Shown here piece by piece: positions 56,666 to 64,000 of a stretch of DNA of 64,000 nucleotides. Source of the stretch: Asterella californica (Eukaryota > Streptophyta > Marchantiopsida > Marchantiales > Aytoniaceae); contig JAYKYS010000005.1 of NCBI GenBank assembly GCA_036924285.1, positions 7,192,001 through 7,256,000 on the forward strand, given 5' to 3'. Positions within the stretch are counted from its first letter, which is position 1. The number at the start of each line of letters is the position of its first letter. The notes below the pieces were generated by a model, which searched no databases, was not told where the DNA came from, and saw only the letters and a list, made by a program, of their open reading frames with translations. The position numbers and the translations under genes were made by a program.

Positions 56666-57162
56666 AATGAGACAATGATGGTTGCGATTGAGGATTTTAC
56701 TTGCAGCAGTGTGGTTCTTTATTTCAGAAACAGAAAAGAAGAGATGGATATGTACAATGTCATGTACATGCTTGAGGTTGAGGGTTACAGTCAGGATATG
56801 TGGTGATGATTGAGAGGATGAGCGATGTCTACTACGACACTTGGGTCACAAACCTCGACGGTGAGGTTCAACTAGTGGATGGGGGGCATTTCTATGATAT
56901 GATGGTTTACTGCTTTTATGTCTTTGAACTCATATTGAAAGATGTAGATATCTAGAGGGGGTGATTGGATGGGAGGTTGAAGAAGAAAGTTGATGAGCAT
57001 GAATCTAGGGAAAATCATGACAGGGTAGCAACTTCAAGATGACGATCAGGTTGCAATCTTGAGGATGAGGTTGATTAAGATGAGAAGGAAGACGACAAGA
57101 CAAGATGCGTGTCGGTCCACTCCTTGGTTGGTATCTCTGGTGCATACCGGATGATGCATAAG

Positions 57163-57176
57163 TTTGGAGGGATGGA
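57163..57176 (+). promoter_or_regulatory. Polypurine tract of E
   Basis: TTTGGAGGGATGGA lies immediately before the LTR start TGTCGTG at 57,177, the expected place for plus-strand priming. Confidence 0.6.
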
Positions 57177-58643
57177 TGTCGTGTCGTGGACCGGCTCTTA
57201 CATGAAAATCAAATTTCGACTGTTATCGCTCCACAGACACTTATGGAAAAAGCAAGCTAGACTCCAGCTTATGGTTTTTTTGCACAACTTTGGATCTTCA
57301 TTTTCATTACATCGATGGGTAGAGCTCATTGTCAGCTTTCCATGGGCACTTAGTCTACTTCATTTGGAGGCCTAGTGGAGAAGTTATAAGACTCAAACGA
57401 TGGATAAAACAAGCTAGGCCCCAGCTTACAGACTTTTGGCACGACTTCGGATCTTCACTTTCATCGCATCAATGGGTAGAGCTCGTTGTCAGCTTTCCAT
57501 AGGCACTTTGTCTACTTCATTTGGATGTCTAGTGGAGAAGTTATGAGACTCGAAAGATGGAAAAATCAAGCTGGACCTTAGTTTACTTTGCTGTTTGGGT
57601 ATTTGCAGTTCCAGGTGCTATACTAAGGACGCAAAGGGCCTGCTTCCTCATAATATGTGAATTCTTGTACGTACAGCGACTGACGTAAGGGGCAGCTTAA
57701 GGGGTTAGCTTGCACTTACGACCTGTTAACGAACGGTTCGAGAGATTTGGAGGTCTAATGCAAACGTGCAAGGCGTCATTGGGTTCATATCTGTGCAAGC
57801 TACGTGTTGATTAAGAAGGTTCGTGAAGAGACGGATCGAGGAGTGTGTACTGAGAGAAATTGAGACGCAGGAAGGAGATTTGGAGTGCTTCAATGACATG
57901 AGAAGGAAAGTTGGACCGTTCGCGCCGTTTCGGAGTCCAAACTTGCTGTCCTTGGATCCATCGGGATCAGAACGCCAAGTTCTTCATGAAATTGAAGACG
58001 ATATGAAGTTTCATCGGACGGTTTGAGAGTTCTGAGTGAGATTGGCTCGCAAGGAAGCACTTACGTTAGATTTTTGTCGCCTGCGACCTGAGATTGGGTT
58101 GTTCTTCACGATCGGTGAGCCAAGCTCTTCGTTCTTGGTGCCTACGTGATCAGGGAGTCTTCATCTACGCATAGGAGAAAACTTGAACATACAGCGACAG
58201 ACGTAAGGGGGCATCTTAAGGAGCTAGCTTGCGCTTACGACGTACCAACGGACGGTTCGGGAGATTTGGAGGTCCAATCCAAACGCGCAAGGCGTCGTTG
58301 GGTTCTGATCTGTGCAGGGTACGCGTTGGTTAAGATGGTTCATGAAAAGACGGATCGAGGAGTGTGGACTAAGAGAAATTGAGACGTAGGAAGAAGATTT
58401 GGAGTGCTTCAATAACTTGTGAAGGAGAGTTGGATTGTTCCGGCCGTTCTGAAGTCTAAACTTGTTGTCCTTGGATCCATCAAGATCAAAACGTCAAGTT
58501 CTTCAGGAAATTGAAGACGATACGAAGTTTCATCGAGCGGTTTGGGAGTTCTGAGCGAAATTGACTCGTAGAGAAGCGATTGCGTCAAGTTTTTATCGCT
58601 TGCGACCTGAAATTTGATTGTTCTTCACGATCAGAGAGCCAAG
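57177..58643 (+). repeat. 3' LTR of E, truncated
   Basis: It matches the 5' LTR from TGTCGTGTCGTGGACC through both tandem repeat arrays (second-array units at about 57,664-58,185 and 58,186-58,643). It is cut at GAGCCAAG (58,643), where inverted D LTR sequence begins. The last 900 or so bases of the LTR are missing. Confidence 0.85.
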
Positions 58644-58711
58644 TTTCTACCTTTTAGACAAGATGACAAGATAGTAGTGCTCACTCTTTAGCAAATATCT
58701 GATTTCTGCCT
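58644..58711 (-). repeat. Inverted piece of D LTR
   Basis: 68 bases that are the reverse complement of 58,874-58,940 in the adjoining D LTR, with one mismatch and one single-base gap. The pair forms a large stem with 162 bases between. Confidence 0.9.
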
Positions 58712-58712
58712 T

Positions 58713-59628
58713 GTAACGACCTATGTTACACATAGGAAGTTTGTCTATTAGTAAGGTGTTTAGTTCTAGCTAAGTGTTGAGAATGTTTATTTGCTGCCAA
58801 AGTACTTTTAGGAGATATCAAGTTAGTCATGACTAGCTAAAAGTTAGTTATGGTTAAACTTAGCTGTACTTTTGGCAGAATTCAGATATTTGCTAAAGAG
58901 TGAGCACTACTATCTTGTCATCTTGTCTAAAAGGTAGAAAGGAGGTAGAAAGTATCCCTTATCTCCTTTTTGACTTGATATTAGTGGTTGGATTAAAGTT
59001 GTGGACTTTGTGGGCATTAAAAACAAGAAGAGATTCCACATGTTTCCTTTTTAGTGGGTCCTAGTGTAGAGGGGGGTGGAAATTCGAGATTCCTTGAGAA
59101 TATTTCAGAATCCTTCTAGAAGTTGTTGACTTTGAAGGAATAAGCCCATGTGAAAAGGTAAAAAGCCCATGTGATCAATGCTTTTACCTTAAGTAATATC
59201 TTAGTAAAACTTGGTAAAAGTAGTTACGGCTGAGTTACCGGAGGGTACCAAAGTAAAAACCTAGAATGTATAAATAGAGGAGTAGAGAAGAGCTCCTCAT
59301 CCTTATTTTCACATTGTCGTAATGATAACTTGAGTAATATAGAGAGTGTGGGATATTTTTAGCATGTGAGAACTTGAAAGACGTCGTTAGAATGGAGGAT
59401 TTTAGTTGATGTGTTTAAGGAGATTTTTAGTTGATAAGTTTGTGGGTGTATGGATGAGTGAACTCAACATTTTCCCTTCAAGTTCATGGTGTGCTTCCAT
59501 CAAAGCCATCAGAGGTGACCCCTGAGTGAGAGACAGGCCCGACATGTTGCAGATTCGTGGATGACGATCGTGGAGGTTGAGAGATCGGGGGGTAGTTGAT
59601 CGATAGGACCGCGGAGGGTTTATATTTT
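58713..59628 (+). repeat. 5' LTR of D and leader (end unresolved)
   Basis: It shares its first roughly 690 bases with 35,388-35,998. TATA box TATAAATA at 59,269-59,276. There is no second LTR in the window to fix the end; ...CTCAACA at about 59,471 is one possible end but is far from the primer site. No coding sequence. Confidence 0.6.
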
Positions 59629-59645
59629 TGGTTCCGTTGCCGGGA
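59629..59645 (+). promoter_or_regulatory. Candidate primer site of D, tRNA-Asp-like
   Basis: TGGTTCCGTTGCCGGGA differs from the tRNA-Asp form TGGCGCCGTTGCCGGG at two positions. Placement relative to the LTR end is uncertain. Confidence 0.5.
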
Positions 59646-59670
59646 CCTCACTTGAAGGGATCGTTGAACG

Positions 59671-59841
59671 ATGTTTAGAGTTCAGTTCTATATTCAACAA
59701 AAGGAGATTATGAGAGAGCACATGGAGAGAACGTTGGGAGGAGAGAGAGCTAACGCGATGTTAGCAACGTTAGAACCTTTCGTGTATCCCGTAGTGATAT
59801 ATGACGCGTTCGAAGTCATTCTTTACATCTTGTTCACTTAG
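59671..59841 (+). CDS. Small leader frame of D, 56 codons
   Basis: ATG at 59,671 (MFRVQFYIQQ), ending TAG. It resembles the start of leader proteins seen before gag in other gypsy elements only in position; I do not recognise it. It is followed by about 480 bases (59,842-60,321) without a credible gene. Confidence 0.35.
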   Translation: MFRVQFYIQQKEIMREHMERTLGGERANAMLATLEPFVYPVVIYDAFEVILYILFT

Positions 59842-60321
59842 AAAGGGTTTGAGGAGAGTTGAAAGAGGGTGGAACAAGAGTTGTAGAGAAAGGAGGAGAG
59901 AAAAGTTATTAGAGGAGATAAATTTGTGAGTTTAGAAATTCTGCTCTCTGGAAAATTTATACAGTCGTTGTCAACTTTTCTGTGAATTTTATTTTCCTGA
60001 GAAACTTTCCAGTGTTTTAGAGTGGTTGATAAGCTATCCAAGACAAAAGAAATCATGAGAAGATGAGGTCTGAAGAGGGAGAAAGAATTTTTCAAAGTGG
60101 AGGGAGTTGACAACCATGAGGAAGTGAAAATATACAAATTTCAGTTCTCTGAAAATTTGTACAGTCATCACCATCTCTTCTGATTAGGGAAGTTTCTGTT
60201 GAAACTTCATGATTTAGTAGCTTGGAGGTTGAGCTACTGGAGACCACAAAAATTTTGGAGAGATCTCTTACCAACTAAGAGATATACGTTTTGGCATACA
60301 AGGAGGTCTTGAAGATACTTC

Positions 60322-60639
60322 ATGGGGAATCTAGTTCGAATGACGAGGTGGAAGAAGAGACGTCTAGGAGTTCGAACAGAGACAGAGAAGCCCAAGTTAA
60401 GTATAGATGAGTTACGAACTCGCATCTATAGCACTTGGGATGCCCTCTTTATCTTATACGAAGAAGCTTCCGCGACCATTGGCATAGATTTGAAGAAAGC
60501 CGAGTTTAAAGCATCATTCACTGTGGAGACCACGAATGCTCCTGGTGAAGTAGAGTTGGATCCTTACAAGAGTGAGTTCAAGATGTCTGTTGTGATTAGT
60601 ACAAACGATGGTGAGGAGGATCATATCTTCGATAGTTAA
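60322..60639 (+). CDS. D leader frame, unknown protein, 105 codons
   Basis: MGNLVRMTRWKKRR start, then LSIDELRTRIYSTWDALFILYEEASATIGIDLKKAE and an acidic end. No family recognised. It is open and starts with a basic stretch; it may be part of a longer accessory frame with the next one. Confidence 0.45.
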   Translation: MGNLVRMTRWKKRRLGVRTETEKPKLSIDELRTRIYSTWDALFILYEEASATIGIDLKKAEFKASFTVETTNAPGEVELDPYKSEFKMSVVISTNDGEEDHIFDS

Positions 60640-60762
60640 TTTTAGATTAGATTTTATTTCGTGTATAGCATGTATAATACACGAATTCCAATATAAAGCT
60701 CGGAAGAGTTAAGAAAGTGATGTAGAATTATTTTCCTCTATGATACTTTGTCCACTTAATGG

Positions 60763-61254
60763 TTGAGAAGGTGCAACATGAGTGGAAATTCAAAAGATTG
60801 GAAAGTTAGACTTAGAAACCTTCCTCAAGGTTTAGATGTCATAGTAAGTGTCGGAGAAAGTTCGAGAGAGATTATCGTCGAGTTTGAAAACCCTAGTACG
60901 AAACCTCAAGTAGAATCTCCGAGGAGAAGAGTAGAAATCGACTTGTGGTGTTATTTCTGTAGAGGGTTGGGACACAAAGTAGTGAATTGTCCAACTAGAA
61001 TTAGAACCGAGAGAGCTAAAGGGAAGCGGGAGTTTACTGATTTAAGTCTTCGAGTGGGTCCATCGTCACCAGCGCCAATTCATCTTCTAGGCGAAGATCC
61101 TTGTCCAAGTTGTGGAGTGGGTGATCTATCAAGAGGATACAAGTGCGTCGATGTGGCCGCCCTACTTACGTCAGTAGTCGAGAAGTTGGACGAGACTCAA
61201 AGAGCTGAGACGGAGAAGTTGTCAACTTCAAAAGAGGACTCGGCTGAGTTGTGA
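60763..61254 (+). CDS. D accessory zinc-knuckle protein, 163 codons
   Basis: MRRCNMSGNSKDWKVRLRN start, a CCHC knuckle CYFCRGLGHKVVNC in the middle (about residues 72-85), then CPSCGVGDLSRGYKC, a second Cys-rich patch (about residues 115-129), and a helical acidic C-terminus. It is a separate frame upstream of gag, which has its own knuckle. A knuckle in a leader frame is unusual; it could bind RNA. It could also be a displaced nucleocapsid, but no capsid block is near it. Confidence 0.6.
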   Translation: MRRCNMSGNSKDWKVRLRNLPQGLDVIVSVGESSREIIVEFENPSTKPQVESPRRRVEIDLWCYFCRGLGHKVVNCPTRIRTERAKGKREFTDLSLRVGPSSPAPIHLLGEDPCPSCGVGDLSRGYKCVDVAALLTSVVEKLDETQRAETEKLSTSKEDSAEL

Positions 61255-61467
61255 TGGAGATCGTCATTCGGATGGTGGAGAAGACGGTGATGCGACTCAG
61301 ACTCATGATTACCTTGGGAGAAGAGATGGCACAAGAGGTGTTGTTACAACCATTTTCTTTCATTTTACCTATGGTAGATTATTCGCGAATGGAATTGGTG
61401 ATGTTCGTACTCTTTTAGCGAGTAGTTATTACACAAAAATTAGAAAGATAGAAAGAATAGTTACAAG

Positions 61468-63654
61468 ATGGGGAAGTTACCAGTGTTTCATGGGAAGGAC
61501 AATGAAGATGTAGAACCATTTGTACGAGACTTCAAAAGGGGTTGCATCGGAAACAACGTGAGAAGGGAGGAAGAATGGGTGTTGTTACTGTCGGAGTTTT
61601 TAGAAGATTTTGCTCTTACGTGGTATGAAGACCGAGTGAAGAGCCAGACACCTGGTGCAGTTGAGGACACATGGGAGACGTTGAGTAATGCACTCATCGA
61701 AGAATTTCTTCCAGAAGAGAGTTATGAGAAGCTCATGGTGGAGCTTACTTATTTGAAGCAACGGGACGACGAGAAAGTTCGGCAATATGCCGAAAGGGTG
61801 GATAAGTTGGAGCAACGGTTTCGGACGGTCCTACGGAAGAGTGGAGACAATGTGGAGTTAACGATGGCGGGGATTGGAGCAGTGTTGACCAAGAACTTGG
61901 TGGGAGGGTTGAGGCCTTCAATTCGAACCCAAGTGAGGTACGAGAAGCCAGCAACCAAAGCGGAGGCCATCAAGATAGCGATAAATATGGAAGAGAGTTT
62001 GGATGAAGGAGATATCATCCAACCTCATCATGCTGCTCTGGTGTCAATTCCGACTCCTGGTGTAGTCACAACGATCGCACCTGCACCATCACAATTGGTG
62101 ATTGCTTCAACGTCAGCTCCTACTCCAACGGTGGTGCCAAGACCGTTTGTCCCAACAACGATGTCTACTGCCACCTCTGATTTTCATGCCGAGCTGAAGA
62201 GCATCACTGATACTCTTGCGGATCTCAAGATAAACGTGGTGCAGTTACGAGAATGGAGGAACAAAGGTGGAGGAGGAGGTCAAAGAGGTTACGACAACAA
62301 TCCCAACCGAGGAAATCAAGGTAACTTTGGAGGCAACCAAGGTAACTTTGGAGGCAACCAAGGTAACTTTGGAGGCAACCAAGGTAACTTTGGAGGAATC
62401 ACTTGTTGGACGTGTGGAGGTTCTCATTTCCAGCGAAATTGTCCTAACAACGGAGCAAGAAGTGCCGAAGCTGTCAGAATGAATGTGGGTGGAGGAAATC
62501 CATCACAAGGACGAGACAAGGGGGTGGCTACTATCGATGTCGTGCGAGACCCCATCTACGAGAAAGGAGAGAGTTCAAACTCTTCTCATGCACCGGTGGA
62601 GCTTTTAGCTCAAGAAAGAAAAAGAACTCGATTTTCTGATGAACCGGTTTTCATGGAGGAATCAGCTAGTAGAAGCACTCATTCGAGTAATGTTTCGAGT
62701 ACACCAAGGGAGCCACGAAGGAAGCTGGGGATGACGGATTTCACCATTTCATCTTCCCAAGCGAGATATGATGTGGTTGAAGATGTGGGTGCTCAGAAAG
62801 CCAACATCACTGTTGGACAACTGATCGCACTTAATCCTAGCTTACGAAGGGAACTCAGAGGAGGATTGAGTTCTAAGAGAAGCAAGAAGAAGAAACCCAA
62901 GAGCAAGACATCAAAGTCTGTGGGAGTTGGTGTGGTGGATGTGCATGCTTCAGAGGTATGCACTAGGGCTTCAAAGATTGAAGTCCGGTTGAATGGTCAC
63001 TATGTCTCTGACGTATTGGTGGATGGAGGGTCGGCTGTAAACGCCATATCGGAGAGGTTGATGAAGAAGTTGGGGATGGAACCAACTCGCCCGGCTAGCA
63101 TTGTCGTGGGGATGGCTAACAAGCAACGGGTAAGACCTCTTGGCGTGTTAGAGAAGGTGGTCGTGTCTGTGATGAGAGTTCAAACATTGATGTCCTTTCA
63201 AGTGTTAAAGGACTCTAGTTATGATTTGCTCCTAGGTAGGCCTTGGTTGAGAGCTGTGCGCACCACGGATAGGTGGCACAAGGGATACTTACGGATTGGG
63301 CCTAGAGATCATAGAGTGATAGTTCCTCTCTCGGGTGTTGGAGTTGTGACTTCTGACTCTGATAGACCCACTAGTGACTACTGGGAATCTGATACGGAGG
63401 ATGATCAGAGTGTCTCGAAAGTAGATACCGGAGATTCTTACGATCAAGAATCCTCCTCTGAGGACGAAGGATTTGATCGAGATGAATCATTACATCAGCT
63501 TAGTGCTATTGACTTGTTGCCTCGACCAGCAGTGGAGAAAGATCCTGACAAAGAAGAGTTGAGTGAGGCAGAGATTGTGAGAAGACTCTCTACCCTGAAG
63601 TTTGGTATCAATGTCACTCAAGAAGAGAAAAGTAGATTCCTAGATATATTTTGA
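61468..63654 (+). CDS. gag: D gag-protease, open frame of 728 codons
   Basis: Start MGKLPVFHGKDNEDVEPFV. The retrotransposon gag domain spans about residues 10-130 (LTWYEDRVKSQTPGAVEDTWETL, EFLPEESYEKL). A Pro/Thr/Ala linker follows, then a Gly/Asn/Phe-rich RGYDNNPNRG and GNFGGNQ repeat (62,311-62,397, four units), and a CCHC knuckle CWTCGGSHFQRNC (about 62,403). The retropepsin has VLVDGGSAVNAIS at about 63,016 (Asp-Gly-Gly) and the block LLLGRPWLR. It ends in TGA at 63,652-63,654; RT continues in the same frame after this single stop. Confidence 0.9.
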   Translation: MGKLPVFHGKDNEDVEPFVRDFKRGCIGNNVRREEEWVLLLSEFLEDFALTWYEDRVKSQTPGAVEDTWETLSNALIEEFLPEESYEKLMVELTYLKQRDDEKVRQYAERVDKLEQRFRTVLRKSGDNVELTMAGIGAVLTKNLVGGLRPSIRTQVRYEKPATKAEAIKIAINMEESLDEGDIIQPHHAALVSIPTPGVVTTIAPAPSQLVIASTSAPTPTVVPRPFVPTTMSTATSDFHAELKSITDTLADLKINVVQLREWRNKGGGGGQRGYDNNPNRGNQGNFGGNQGNFGGNQGNFGGNQGNFGGITCWTCGGSHFQRNCPNNGARSAEAVRMNVGGGNPSQGRDKGVATIDVVRDPIYEKGESSNSSHAPVELLAQERKRTRFSDEPVFMEESASRSTHSSNVSSTPREPRRKLGMTDFTISSSQARYDVVEDVGAQKANITVGQLIALNPSLRRELRGGLSSKRSKKKKPKSKTSKSVGVGVVDVHASEVCTRASKIEVRLNGHYVSDVLVDGGSAVNAISERLMKKLGMEPTRPASIVVGMANKQRVRPLGVLEKVVVSVMRVQTLMSFQVLKDSSYDLLLGRPWLRAVRTTDRWHKGYLRIGPRDHRVIVPLSGVGVVTSDSDRPTSDYWESDTEDDQSVSKVDTGDSYDQESSSEDEGFDRDESLHQLSAIDLLPRPAVEKDPDKEELSEAEIVRRLSTLKFGINVTQEEKSRFLDIF
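62311..62397 (+). repeat. 21-bp tandem repeat (GNFGGNQ)
   Basis: Four units of about 21 bases, nearly identical, encoding GNFGGNQ, just before the zinc knuckle. The flanking region is not repetitive. Confidence 0.9.
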
Positions 63655-64000
63655 AAATATATCCATGTGTTTGCTTTCAGCTACAAGGATTTGAAGGAGG
63701 TGACTCTCGAGACTCATCGAATCGAATTGGAGGAGCACGCAAGACCAGTTCGACAGAAGCAGAGAAGGGTCAATCCCACAACGGCAATGATGGTCAAGGA
63801 GGAGATAGACAAGTTGAAGGAGGCGAGTTTCATCTATGAGGTGGAGAACTCAGAATGGGTTTCACCCATTGTGATTGTCAAGAAGAAGAATGGTAAGCTG
63901 CGAGTGTGCATAGACTATAAGAAGCTGAATGCAGTTACCAAGAAGGATTATTATCCTCTACCATTTATAGATGAGATTTTGGAGGAAGTTGCTGGTCATG
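63655..64000 (+). pseudogene. pol: D reverse transcriptase start (partial)
   Basis: In frame with gag-protease after one TGA: YIHVFAFSYKDLKE, then MMVKEEIDKLKEASFIYEV, SEWVSPIVIVKKKNGKLRVC, IDYKKLNAVTKKDYYPLPF. It is cut at the window edge before the catalytic motif. If the TGA is read through or was a sense codon, one polyprotein would result. Confidence 0.85.

Larger units (their letters stand above)
52403..58643 (+). mobile_element. Element E, gag-only LTR retrotransposon
   Basis: 5' LTR 52,403-54,723, primer site 54,733-54,750, an internal region of only 2.45 kb with a decayed B-like gag, a purine-rich tract just before 57,177, and a 3' LTR 57,177-58,643 cut by D sequence. No protease, RT, RNase H or integrase motif is found on either strand between the LTRs. 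It inserted in ORF1 start sequence of an A LTR. It would depend on another element, such as B, for enzymes. Confidence 0.8.
58713..64000 (+). mobile_element. Ty3/gypsy element D, right part outside window
   Basis: LTR from TGTAACGACCTATG (58,713), a weak tRNA-Asp-like primer site (59,629), small leader frames, gag-protease and the first part of RT at the right edge. Motif content and codon use differ from A; GAAGAC is sparse. The LTR 3' end is not resolved. Confidence 0.8.

Noticed and set aside
57823..58382. Frames in the E 3' LTR as small genes
   Set aside because: They follow the tandem repeat units and are broken in the 5' LTR.
59465..59471. CTCAACA as the firm 3' end of the D LTR
   Set aside because: It is about 158 bases before the candidate primer site, too far for a normal element, and no second LTR is available to confirm it.
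62311..62397. A CRISPR-like or satellite array
   Set aside because: It is a short in-frame 21-bp repeat in gag with no spacers.

Overview
The window looks like intergenic plant nuclear DNA made almost entirely of nested and broken LTR retrotransposons. I found no convincing host gene, rRNA, tRNA or CRISPR array. A land-plant origin is suggested by the families present: an Athila/Tat-like Ty3/gypsy group primed by tRNA-Asp, a Copia-type LTR primed by initiator tRNA-Met, a second gypsy-type group with a tRNA-Trp-like primer site, and frequent CAG-to-TAG stop codons of the kind left by CHG methylation and deamination. The species cannot be named from this sequence; I suspect a large, repeat-rich genome.

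Family A dominates. Its LTR runs from TGTGGTGCCC to GACACTACA. Joining the two ends of copy A1 (12,971-13,684 and 1-5,008) gives an LTR of about 5.7 kb, and inside it lies a roughly 760-codon reading frame (ORF1: N-terminal globular part, long coiled coil, acidic tail). Copy A1 (1-14,719, +) has its 5' LTR cut by the window start, then a tRNA-Asp primer site, broken gag and pol, and a truncated 3' LTR. Copy A2 (about 39,740-50,698, -) is better preserved, with a 1,001-codon open protease-RT-RNase H frame. Other A pieces lie at 23,390-26,748, 29,151-31,518, 32,608-39,740 and 50,699-52,402.

Family B (14,717-20,556 +, and 21,150-23,389 -) has a different pol with a DHG protease and a tRNA-Trp-like primer site. 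Its two copies face each other around a truncated antisense Copia fragment (20,557-21,149). Related solo LTRs sit at 9,367-10,663, inside the A1 RT gene, and at 26,749-29,150, inside an A LTR; each is flanked by a 4-bp target duplication. Family E (52,403-58,643, +) shares the primer site and a decayed gag with B but has no pol between its LTRs, so it resembles a gag-only non-autonomous element.

Family D begins with an LTR near 58,713, has three small upstream frames (one with a zinc knuckle), a long gag-protease frame (61,468-63,654) and the start of RT, and runs off the right edge. A solo or truncated D LTR lies at 35,388-35,998.

The nesting gives an order of events: A LTRs were targets for B, C, D and E insertions, and A copies also inserted into A and C sequence. 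The points most worth a second look are the ORF-bearing 5.7-kb LTR, the saturation of family A with the hexamer GAAGAC, the fungal-looking B polyprotein, the gag-only E element with tandemly repeated LTRs, and several inverted or duplicated junctions.
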